NCBI GenBank assembly: GCA_946184215.1 | Contig: CAMHER010000116.1 | Location: 1-6,244 of the forward strand | Direction of reading: 5' to 3' | Source: an uncultured Clostridia bacterium | GTDB lineage: Bacteria; Bacillota; Clostridia; Oscillospirales; Oscillospiraceae | Length of the DNA stretch: 6,244 bases | Shown: in pieces, positions 1 to 4,672 of the stretch | How positions within the stretch are numbered: position 1 is the first letter of the stretch | Layout: each line of letters begins with the position of its first letter | The notes under the pieces: generated by a model | Database searches by the model: none | What the model saw: the letters and a program-made list of their open reading frames with translations, nothing else | Told to the model about the DNA's origin: nothing | Position numbers and translations under genes: made by a program

Positions 1-6
1 GGTAAT

Positions 7-33
7 CGCATTTTGACTGGCAGTCAAAATGCG
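7..33. repeat. Perfect 13-bp inverted repeat (palindrome 1)
   Basis: The left arm CGCATTTTGACTG (7-19) and right arm CAGTCAAAATGCG (21-33) are exact reverse complements around a single G at 20. The motif GCAGTCAAAA in the right arm (20-29) recurs at 47-56 in the next repeat, so the two look related. There is no T-run after the stem, so it is not a classical terminator on its own. It could be an interspersed palindromic element, part of a compound terminator, or a protein-binding site. Confidence 0.75.
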
Positions 34-49
34 CGGCGGGAGAAGCGCA

Positions 50-78
50 GTCAAAAAAGTCTGATGTACTTTTTTGAC
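50..78. repeat. Perfect 11-bp inverted repeat with A6/T6 arms (palindrome 2)
   Basis: GTCAAAAAAGT (50-60) pairs exactly with ACTTTTTTGAC (68-78) across a 7-base loop. Each arm contains a run of six A or T, so RNA from either strand ends its stem in a U-rich arm. This may help termination in both directions. It shares the GTCAAAA/TTTTGAC core with palindrome 1 and lies 6 bases before the strong hairpin at 85-117. Confidence 0.7.
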
Positions 79-84
79 AAGCTG

Positions 85-117
85 GAAAACACCCGGACCT
101 CAGGTCCGGGTGTTTTC
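85..117. terminator. Strong bidirectional terminator-like hairpin
   Basis: GAAAACACCCGGACCT (85-100) pairs perfectly with AGGTCCGGGTGTTTTC (102-117): 16 bp with a GC-rich core and an A4/T4 base. The nominal one-base loop would open to three or more in RNA. The A4 on one side and T4 on the other give a U-tract at the stem foot on either strand, the usual form of a shared terminator. It sits 85 bases past the stop of the minus-strand AraC gene and probably ends that transcript. It may also end a plus-strand gene lying left of the window. No long free U-tail follows the stem, which lowers certainty a little. Confidence 0.75.
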
Positions 118-147
118 TGTTGAGACTGTCGGGAAAGCGGGGTAGAC

Positions 148-185
148 GTATACAGAACCTCTGCGCGCCCTGCGGCGCTGTATAC
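148..185. repeat. Nested inverted repeat just downstream of the AraC gene
   Basis: The outer arms are GTATACAG (148-155) and CTGTATAC (178-185). Inside is a GC hairpin, GCGCC (165-169) with GGCGC (174-178), around the loop CTGC. The inner and outer stems share base 178, so they cannot both form fully. The element starts 17 bases after the AraC stop codon on the minus strand. No T-run follows on either strand, so it is more likely an mRNA 3'-end stabilising structure or a binding palindrome than a terminator. Confidence 0.45.
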
Positions 186-201
186 AACCGTACAAAAAGA
201 A

Positions 202-1044
202 TCAGTGCGCCTTGCGGTATTCCCGCGGCGTCATGCCGTACTTTTTCTTAAACACGTCCTTGAAGTAATTGCTGTCGGAAAAGCCGCAGCGCAGCGCGAT
301 CTGCGTGATGGTATCCGTCGTGGAGACAAGCTCCGCTGCCGCGTGCTGCAGCCGGGTAAAGACAAGGTATTCATGCACGCCGACGCCCGCTGCCTCGCGG
401 AACTTTTTGCTCAGATGATTGGGGCTGAAGCCCGCGGCCGCGGCGATGTCCGCCGAGGTGATCGGGTGCATATAGTTGCCGGAGATGAAGCGCGCAGCCA
501 GCAGAGTCTGCCGGTCGGAGGTGCTGATGCTTTCCGGCAGCGTCTGGGTGAAGCTGCAGAAGCGGGAAATAAGGAGAAACAGCTCCTGCAGGCAATATAA
601 TTGCATCGCCGCCGTGCAGGCGTCGCCCAGCCGCTCCTCCGACAGCATCCGGGTCAGCAGCGCACTGATCTGCCCCTGACAGGACTCCTCCGCGTGAAAA
701 ACGTGGGCATAAGAAAAGAAATCGCGGCCCTCCGGCAGTGCGCCGAGCGCATGCTCCCCGATATCCTCCGCGCGGAAATACAGATTGCAGCGCGCACAGC
801 GGTCATGGAGATAGCGCGTGTAGTGGAAGGTCTGCGGCGGGATCAGGATAAAATCGCCCTGCTCCAGGTCATGGATGCTGTCGTTGATCAGAAAGCGGCA
901 GCTGCCCTGCTCGACATAGTACAGCTCAAAGAAGGTATGGCAGTGATGCGCCGCCATTCCGCTGCCCTGCTCCCGGACGGCCCGGTCCGCACAGACCCGG
1001 CTGATCTCACGCGGTCTGAAACGGCGGCCCTTCGCTGACGTCAT
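202..1044 (-). CDS. AraC-family transcriptional regulator (cupin + HTH)
   Basis: This 280-residue protein has the usual size and order of a two-domain AraC/XylS regulator. Residues about 34-90 form a cupin-like sensing domain: HCHTFFELYYVEQG, then a GDFILIPP turn and an H at 74. Residues about 183-278 are the DNA-binding domain. A first helix-turn-helix lies near 196-216 (ADIAAAAGFSPNHLSKKFRE). A second lies near 245-268, with the family signature IALRCGFSDSNYFKDVFKKK, and the domain ends in GMTPREYRK. The start is set by AGGGGG at 1054-1059, nine bases before the ATG. It lies 98 bases downstream of the AEC transporter gene on the same strand and may be co-transcribed with it. Proteins of this class usually activate nearby carbohydrate genes when a sugar binds the cupin domain. 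The ligand and targets here are inferred from context only. No residue appears to be missing. Confidence 0.93.
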   Translation of the reverse strand: MTSAKGRRFRPREISRVCADRAVREQGSGMAAHHCHTFFELYYVEQGSCRFLINDSIHDLEQGDFILIPPQTFHYTRYLHDRCARCNLYFRAEDIGEHALGALPEGRDFFSYAHVFHAEESCQGQISALLTRMLSEERLGDACTAAMQLYCLQELFLLISRFCSFTQTLPESISTSDRQTLLAARFISGNYMHPITSADIAAAAGFSPNHLSKKFREAAGVGVHEYLVFTRLQHAAAELVSTTDTITQIALRCGFSDSNYFKDVFKKKYGMTPREYRKAH

Positions 1045-1142
1045 TTTTCCATTCCCCCTGTTGAAAAAACAGTATTATTCAAGAAATCCGCTTTTAAATT
1101 CGTAGAAAATTATTGGAATTGCAGTAAAATAAAAAATATGAT
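1045..1142 (-). other. AT-rich gap upstream of the AraC gene
   Basis: These 98 bases between the AEC stop and the AraC start are much richer in A and T than the genes around them, as expected for a promoter region. I looked on the minus strand for a -35/-10 pair. AATAAT near 1074-1079 resembles a -10 box, but no acceptable -35 lies 16-18 bases before it. No terminator hairpin separates the two genes, so read-through from the transporter gene is possible. The AraC Shine-Dalgarno site (1054-1059) lies inside. Confidence 0.35.
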
Positions 1143-2081
1143 TTAAAAGAAATTGAGCAATTTAAACAGGAAGCTCCAGCCAAACAGCGTAAAGACAGAG
1201 AAAAAACTGCTTGTGACCACAATGCTTCCGGCCAGCGACGCGTCTCCGCCCAGCTGTTCGGCCATGGTGTAGGAGGCAACCGCGGTAGGCGTGGCAAAGA
1301 CCGCCAGCAGCGTGATGAGCTCCACGCCCCGGAAGCCCAGGGCCGCGGCAAGGCCGAGCACAAGTGCCGGAACGACAACCAGCCTGCCGAGACAGACAAG
1401 GGCCGTTGCCCTGCGCGTGGCCGGATCCGTGCGGAAGCGGAAGTGAGCGCCCAGCAGAAAAATCATCAGCGGGCTGGCCGCCTTCGCCACATCCTGCACG
1501 GGCTTTTCCAGCACCGCGGGGAGACGGATACCCAGCGCGAGGAACACGATCCCCGCCGCGCTGCCCAGAATCAGCGGGTTGCGCAGGATATCCAGCAGCA
1601 GTTTGCGCGTATCCGGCTTACTGCCGCGGAAGCTTTCCAGCGTGATCACGGCGAGCACATTGAAGCAGGGAACGACCACGGCGCCCATGACGGCGGCCGC
1701 GCCGATGTCCCCGCCCGGAGCAAGCCCTGCCGCCATCGGCAGGCCCAGGATCGCAAAGTTGGAGCGGAACAGGCCCTGAATCACAACGCCGCGCCTCTGC
1801 CGTTCCGGCACCAGCCGGGAGGCGAGCAGAAAGCTCAGCCCATATACGGCAAGGATCGCACAGAGCGTAAAGAAGATCAGCCGCGGCCGCAGGGCCGAGG
1901 AGAGATCGGAAGAATATACATTGTAGAAACACATAACGGACATAAAAACCGCGAAGGCCCATTTGTTCGCACGCGGGACGTCCTCCTCGCGGATCAGAGC
2001 GCCGCGCTTGGCGGTATAGCCCGCCGCGGCAAGCAGCAGGATCGGCAGCAGCGCCGAGAGACAGAGCTTCAGATCATCCAT
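1143..2081 (-). CDS. AEC-family (auxin efflux carrier-type) membrane transporter
   Basis: This 312-residue integral membrane protein matches the normal length of bacterial AEC-family secondary carriers. The hydrophobic segments alternate through the whole chain, roughly 5-22, 42-57, 68-88, 103-120, 126-148, 169-186, 203-213, 226-247, 252-272 and 283-308, about ten in all. Family-like motifs are RSNFAILGLP (106-115), NPLILG (168-173), SPLMIFLLGA (203-212) and ATPTAVASYTMAEQLGGD (263-280). The start at MDDLK is supported by AAAGGAG at 2092-2098, ten bases upstream. The frame stays open further upstream, but that part is the antisense of the neighbouring isomerase and is not membrane-like. Characterised AEC members move organic anions such as malate or malonate, or auxin-like molecules. 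The substrate here is unknown. Neighbours suggest a sugar-acid breakdown product or related anion (inference). Confidence 0.9.
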   Translation of the reverse strand: MDDLKLCLSALLPILLLAAAGYTAKRGALIREEDVPRANKWAFAVFMSVMCFYNVYSSDLSSALRPRLIFFTLCAILAVYGLSFLLASRLVPERQRRGVVIQGLFRSNFAILGLPMAAGLAPGGDIGAAAVMGAVVVPCFNVLAVITLESFRGSKPDTRKLLLDILRNPLILGSAAGIVFLALGIRLPAVLEKPVQDVAKAASPLMIFLLGAHFRFRTDPATRRATALVCLGRLVVVPALVLGLAAALGFRGVELITLLAVFATPTAVASYTMAEQLGGDASLAGSIVVTSSFFSVFTLFGWSFLFKLLNFF

Positions 2082-2091
2082 TTGGGTCAGA

Positions 2092-2098
2092 CTCCTTT
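2092..2098 (-). promoter_or_regulatory. Ribosome binding site of the AEC gene
   Basis: AAAGGAG on the minus strand lies ten bases before the ATG at 2081. It fixes the start of the transporter and rules out the longer open frame that runs to 2372. It lies only three bases from the Shine-Dalgarno site of the divergent gene. Confidence 0.75.
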
Positions 2099-2101
2099 GG
2101 A

Positions 2102-2108
2102 AAGGCGG
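2102..2108 (+). promoter_or_regulatory. Ribosome binding site of the TIM-barrel isomerase gene
   Basis: AAGGCGG lies nine bases before the ATG at 2118. It supports that start over the much longer open frame running in from 1443, which is antisense to the AEC gene. Confidence 0.65.
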
Positions 2109-2117
2109 AATAGTTGC

Positions 2118-2975
2118 ATGCTTCAGTTGGGTATCCGTCTGCACGACGTTAACGACAAGGCACCTGAGGCCCTGCAGACGCTGGAAGAGCGGGCACGAAA
2201 AGCGCGGGAGGAGGGCTTTTGCTGCGTCCACCTGGCGCTGGCAAAATGCATCCGGGGCGTCCGCTTTGACGATGCGGCGCTGACGGAGGGCCTGGCGGCC
2301 TATGTGCGGGGCGTGTTCCGCCAAAACGAGCTGGATGTGGCGGTGCTGGGCTGCTATCTGAACCTGGCGCATCCGGATCCGGAGACGCTGCGGGAATATC
2401 AGTCACGCTATTACGGTAATCTGCGCGTGGCGGCGCTCTCCGGCGTCGGCATGGTCGGCACCGAGACGGGCGCGCCCAACGCGGCCTACAAGCTGGACGA
2501 AAATACGCACACGGACGAGGCGCTGCACACCTTTATGCGCAACCTCGAGCCGGTGGTGCAGCGCGCCGAGGCGCTGGGCGTGACGCTGGCCATCGAGCCG
2601 GTGTGGAACCACATCGTTTACAACCCCGACCGCGCGCTTGAAGTGATCCGGGGGATCGCCAGCCGCAATCTGCGCATCATATTCGATCCCGTCAATCTCC
2701 TGTCGACGGAAAACCTCCCGCAGCGCGACGAGGTGCTGGGAGAGGCGATGGACAAGCTCTGCGACCATATCGCCATGGTCCACCTGAAGGACTATGTGCG
2801 GACGGAGAGCGGTCTGAAAAGCGTTGCCGCCGGAAACGGAGAGATGGATTATACCCGGATCCTCCGCTTTCTGAAGGCCCGCAAGCCCTATATCCAGGCT
2901 ACCCTGGAGAATACCAGCAACGAAAACGCGGTCACATCCCGCGAAAGAATAGAGCAGCTTTACGACTCGCTCTGA
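2118..2975 (+). CDS. Sugar phosphate isomerase/epimerase-like TIM-barrel enzyme
   Basis: This 285-residue protein fits the xylose-isomerase-like TIM-barrel family (AP endonuclease 2 fold). The chain begins in the first beta strand (MLQLGIRLHDV). It carries candidate metal ligands at the expected strand ends: E160 in LAIEPVWNH, D190 in LRIIFDPVN, H222 with K224 in MVHLKDY, and E264 in ATLENTS near the C-terminus. E116 in GTETG lies on an earlier strand. The family uses a divalent metal to isomerise or epimerise sugars, sugar phosphates or sugar acids in the cytoplasm. No signal peptide is present. The specific substrate cannot be told from sequence. It diverges from the AEC gene with only 36 bases between starts, so the two are probably linked in regulation. 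Its 3' end overlaps the convergent pectinesterase gene by 16 bases. Alternative roles in the same fold include inosose dehydratase-like or hydroxypyruvate isomerase-like enzymes. Confidence 0.88.
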   Translation: MLQLGIRLHDVNDKAPEALQTLEERARKAREEGFCCVHLALAKCIRGVRFDDAALTEGLAAYVRGVFRQNELDVAVLGCYLNLAHPDPETLREYQSRYYGNLRVAALSGVGMVGTETGAPNAAYKLDENTHTDEALHTFMRNLEPVVQRAEALGVTLAIEPVWNHIVYNPDRALEVIRGIASRNLRIIFDPVNLLSTENLPQRDEVLGEAMDKLCDHIAMVHLKDYVRTESGLKSVAAGNGEMDYTRILRFLKARKPYIQATLENTSNENAVTSRERIEQLYDSL

Positions 2976-3832
2976 GCCCTGACCCAGCTCACGCGTCCTT
3001 CGCGCGCCGGCGTCTCAAAGAAGCGGGCCGTCCGCTCCCGGCCGGAATCCAGCCACGGATCAAAGCCCTCCGGCGCGATATGCGCGCCATAGACGCAGTC
3101 CTCGAAGCGGGCCAGACCGTAATCCCGCCAGGGGCGCGCCAGAAAAATGCTGTGCCGTGCAACGCCCTCTTCACAGGTGAAGGCGCAGCGGCGGAACAAA
3201 AAGCCGTCCTTCTGGGCAAGCGCGTGGGCGGGGGCGGCAGCAAAGCCCACGTTTCTCACGTCCCGGACAGAGCGGATCTCGCAGTTGTCGAACACCGCCG
3301 CGCCGCAGCCGAAGATAAAATCCACCGAGCCTTCGATCCGGCAGTCCTCAAAGCGCTGGGAAAGCAGGCCGTGCCGGCGCAGCTCATCGGGCAGGAAGCC
3401 CTCGTAGCGGTCGATCAGATCGTCCGGCAGCGGACCGAGAAAGAGCGTATCCTGCGTGGAGCGCAGGACGCAGCGCTTCATGGAAAACTCACCGCCGTAA
3501 ACGCTCAGCGCCACCTCCTGGCCCTTCGTTTCGGGATGGCCGGAATCGTTGATGACAGACAGATCCCGCAGGGAGACACCGTCGGCACAGACAGCCAGCG
3601 TCCAGGTGCGGAAGGTATTGTATTCCCGGCCCTGCTCGTCCAGCTTGAGCGCGTAGTCATCCCAGATAAGCCGCGTGCGTTCCGCTCCGGCGCCGAGAAG
3701 GGTGAGCCCGGCCTTGCGGACAACCAGCTTCTGCCGATATTCCCCCGGCTCGAGACGGATCACGGAGCCTGCGGGCACGGTGTCCAGCAGGGCGGCGAGG
3801 TCATCCCGGGGGGAGATGTGGTATTCTGCCAT
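2960..3832 (-). CDS. Pectin methylesterase (pectinesterase, CE8), apparently cytoplasmic
   Basis: This 290-residue single-domain right-handed beta-helix protein would hydrolyse methyl esters of galacturonate units in pectin or oligogalacturonides, giving methanol and free carboxylates. The CE8 active-site set is complete: Q105 in KGQEVALSV, Q127 and D128 in RSTQDTLF, D171 in GSVDFIFGCGAAVF, and R233 with W235 in ARPWRDYG. In the family the two aspartates act as acid/base and nucleophile. The start is fixed by GGAGGG at 3839-3844, six bases before the ATG. The N-terminus (MAEYHISPRDDLAALL) goes straight into the beta-helix with no hydrophobic signal sequence, lipobox or anchor. The enzyme should therefore stay inside the cell and act on imported oligomers. 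It is divergent from the transport operon starting at 4097, which fits that role (inference). Plant-type N-terminal inhibitor and carbohydrate-binding domains are absent. Confidence 0.93.
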   Translation of the reverse strand: MAEYHISPRDDLAALLDTVPAGSVIRLEPGEYRQKLVVRKAGLTLLGAGAERTRLIWDDYALKLDEQGREYNTFRTWTLAVCADGVSLRDLSVINDSGHPETKGQEVALSVYGGEFSMKRCVLRSTQDTLFLGPLPDDLIDRYEGFLPDELRRHGLLSQRFEDCRIEGSVDFIFGCGAAVFDNCEIRSVRDVRNVGFAAAPAHALAQKDGFLFRRCAFTCEEGVARHSIFLARPWRDYGLARFEDCVYGAHIAPEGFDPWLDSGRERTARFFETPAREGRVSWVRAQSES

Positions 3833-3872
3833 AAACGACCCTCCAGATATCCATAAAACAAATGTATTATTT

Positions 3873-3885
3873 GGTAACTGTCACC
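3873..3885. promoter_or_regulatory. Candidate operator palindrome at the pectinesterase promoter
   Basis: GGTAACTGTCACC pairs five of six positions around a central T. It lies directly after the proposed minus-strand -10 box, about where transcription of the pectinesterase would start. That is a typical place for a repressor site. The binding protein is unknown and the motif is short, so chance is not excluded. Confidence 0.3.
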
Positions 3886-3889
3886 TGAA

Positions 3890-3918
3890 AGTATAGCATT
3901 TCCTGCGTGTCCTGGGAA
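3890..3918 (-). promoter_or_regulatory. Candidate sigma-70-type promoter of the pectinesterase gene
   Basis: On the minus strand the -35-like TTCCCA (3913-3918) is separated by exactly 17 bases from the -10 box TATACT (3890-3895). The -10 box is preceded by TGC, an extended -10 element. The expected start point near 3883 gives a leader of about 50 bases before the ATG at 3832, with the GGAGGG site inside it. It is the best promoter match I found in the window. Confidence 0.55.
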
Positions 3919-3991
3919 CACCGAAGGGAAAGGATATCCGTTTTATCCATGCAATTTCTCCTGTTTGGATATGTTAGCGGAGAAGCTGCTC

Positions 3992-4000
3992 TGTTAAAAT
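3992..4000 (+). promoter_or_regulatory. Candidate extended -10 promoter of the transport operon
   Basis: TGTTAAAAT is an extended -10 (TGn plus TAAAAT). A convincing -35 is lacking: TTAGCG at 3974-3979 is only 15 bases away. Start of transcription would fall near 4007, giving a leader of about 90 bases before the ATG at 4097. Confidence 0.4.
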
Positions 4001-4013
4001 GATAACGAAATCA
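4000..4013. promoter_or_regulatory. Candidate LacI-family/cre-like operator
   Basis: TGATAACGAAATCA keeps the TG...CG...CA frame of LacI-family and catabolite-response sites. It differs from the consensus TGWAANCGNTNWCA at two positions. It overlaps the end of the proposed -10 box and the expected start point of the transport operon, where binding would block transcription. Assignment to CcpA or to a local LacI-type regulator is not possible from the site alone. Confidence 0.3.
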
Positions 4014-4054
4014 TATCGGAACATACAGGCACGAAACCTATCTGACACTTGCAC

Positions 4055-4092
4055 CCGCCCGATACCGGCTTGCAGGGCGGAGGGACGGGAGC
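4055..4092 (+). promoter_or_regulatory. Leader with GC hairpin and two possible ribosome binding sites
   Basis: CCGCCC (4055-4060) can pair with GGGCGG (4075-4080) across 14 bases. The right arm runs into GGAGGG (4079-4084), twelve bases before the ATG at 4097. A nearer GGGAG (4088-4092) lies four bases before it. Either could serve the start. Pairing would partly hide the upstream site but not the nearer one. Confidence 0.35.
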
Positions 4093-4096
4093 GACC

Positions 4097-4672
4097 ATGA
4101 AACGTCAACTCAGCTTTCGGCAATATCGCAGTATTGATCTGGCGCTGTTTGCGCTGATCCTTCTCGTCTCGGAAACGCTGATCGTCCGGGCGGCCAACGT
4201 CTGGTTCGCCGATCAGCTCTATACCGTTTCCGTCGTCGCGGCCGTGACGAGCATCGTGATGATGCGCTGGGGCCCCTGGGCGGTGATCCACGCGCTGCTG
4301 GGCGGGGTCGTGTTCACCCTTGCCTCCCGCGGCGGTGCGCGGCATCTGCTGATCTACACGGCGGGCAATCTGCTCTCGCTGCTCTCGCTTCTGCCGCTCA
4401 GGGCGCTGGGCGGGGAAAGGGTCCGCGCCGACGGCTTTCTGAGCATCGGCTTCGGCCTTATGGTGCTCGTGCTGATGCAGCTTGGCCGCGCGCTGGCGGC
4501 GCTGGCGCTGGGAACGGCTTTTTCCTCATGCCTCGGCTTTTTTACAACAGATTCTCTCTCAGCGCTCTTCACCGGTCTCGTGATCTGGGTGGCGCGCCGT
4601 CTTGACGGGATTTTTGAAGATCAAAAGCATTATCTTCTTCGCATACACAAGGAAGAAAAAGGAGGATACTGA
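4097..4672 (+). CDS. Small polytopic membrane protein of the sugar transport operon, unknown function
   Basis: This 191-residue protein has about six hydrophobic segments, near 12-31, 42-57, 59-77, 83-103, 113-135 and 143-166. A short basic N-terminus (MKRQLSFRQYR) precedes them, and a charged tail (ARRLDGIFEDQKHYLLRIHK) follows on the likely cytoplasmic side. I do not recognise a named family with certainty. The size, the segment count and the short loop RWGPWAVIHALLGG between segments 2 and 3 recall substrate-binding S components of ECF transporters, but this is only a resemblance. The ATG at 4097 is preferred over an in-frame TTG at 4049, because the extra 16 residues are polar and G/C-composition-driven and the ATG has GGGAG just upstream. 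Its TGA shares one base with the next ATG (TGATG), and AGGAGG at 4660-4665 serves the next gene, so the two are translationally coupled. This points to a joint role with the permeases, perhaps as an extra membrane subunit or a companion transporter. Confidence 0.85.
   Translation: MKRQLSFRQYRSIDLALFALILLVSETLIVRAANVWFADQLYTVSVVAAVTSIVMMRWGPWAVIHALLGGVVFTLASRGGARHLLIYTAGNLLSLLSLLPLRALGGERVRADGFLSIGFGLMVLVLMQLGRALAALALGTAFSSCLGFFTTDSLSALFTGLVIWVARRLDGIFEDQKHYLLRIHKEEKGGY

Noticed and set aside
148..185. Intrinsic terminator at the nested palindrome
   Set aside because: No T-run follows the stem on either strand. The hairpin at 85-117 is the better terminator.
601..1038. Plus-strand open frames opposite the AraC gene
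   Set aside because: There are no recognisable motifs. The minus-strand AraC reading has clear cupin and double helix-turn-helix signatures.
1041..1052. Three-codon mini-frame (ATG GAA AAA TGA) overlapping the AraC start
   Set aside because: Its ATG is only one base from the AGGGGG site, too close for initiation. It is probably chance.
1061..1082. TTGAA/TTCAA dyad upstream of the AraC gene
   Set aside because: Five-base arms in an AT-rich stretch are expected by chance. Nothing else supports an operator.
1443..2117. Longer isomerase protein starting at 1443 on the plus strand
   Set aside because: The first 225 residues are antisense to the AEC gene, rich in Q, R and H, and have no family match. 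The TIM barrel begins at the ATG at 2118, which has its own ribosome binding site.
2082..2372. Longer AEC protein starting at 2372 on the minus strand
   Set aside because: The extra 97 residues are antisense to the isomerase gene, polar and unlike a membrane protein. The ATG at 2081 has AAAGGAG ten bases upstream, and the resulting 312 residues match the family.
3080..3856. 258-codon open frame on the plus strand
   Set aside because: It is antisense to the pectinesterase, whose catalytic motifs are intact on the other strand.
4049..4096. TTG start at 4049 for the small membrane protein
   Set aside because: It adds 16 polar residues encoded by the hairpin leader and lacks a good ribosome binding site. 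The ATG at 4097 has GGGAG close upstream.
3833..4096. Known riboswitch or small RNA in the divergent region
   Set aside because: I could not match any conserved riboswitch core, and the leaders are short. The sites seen are better explained as promoters and operators.
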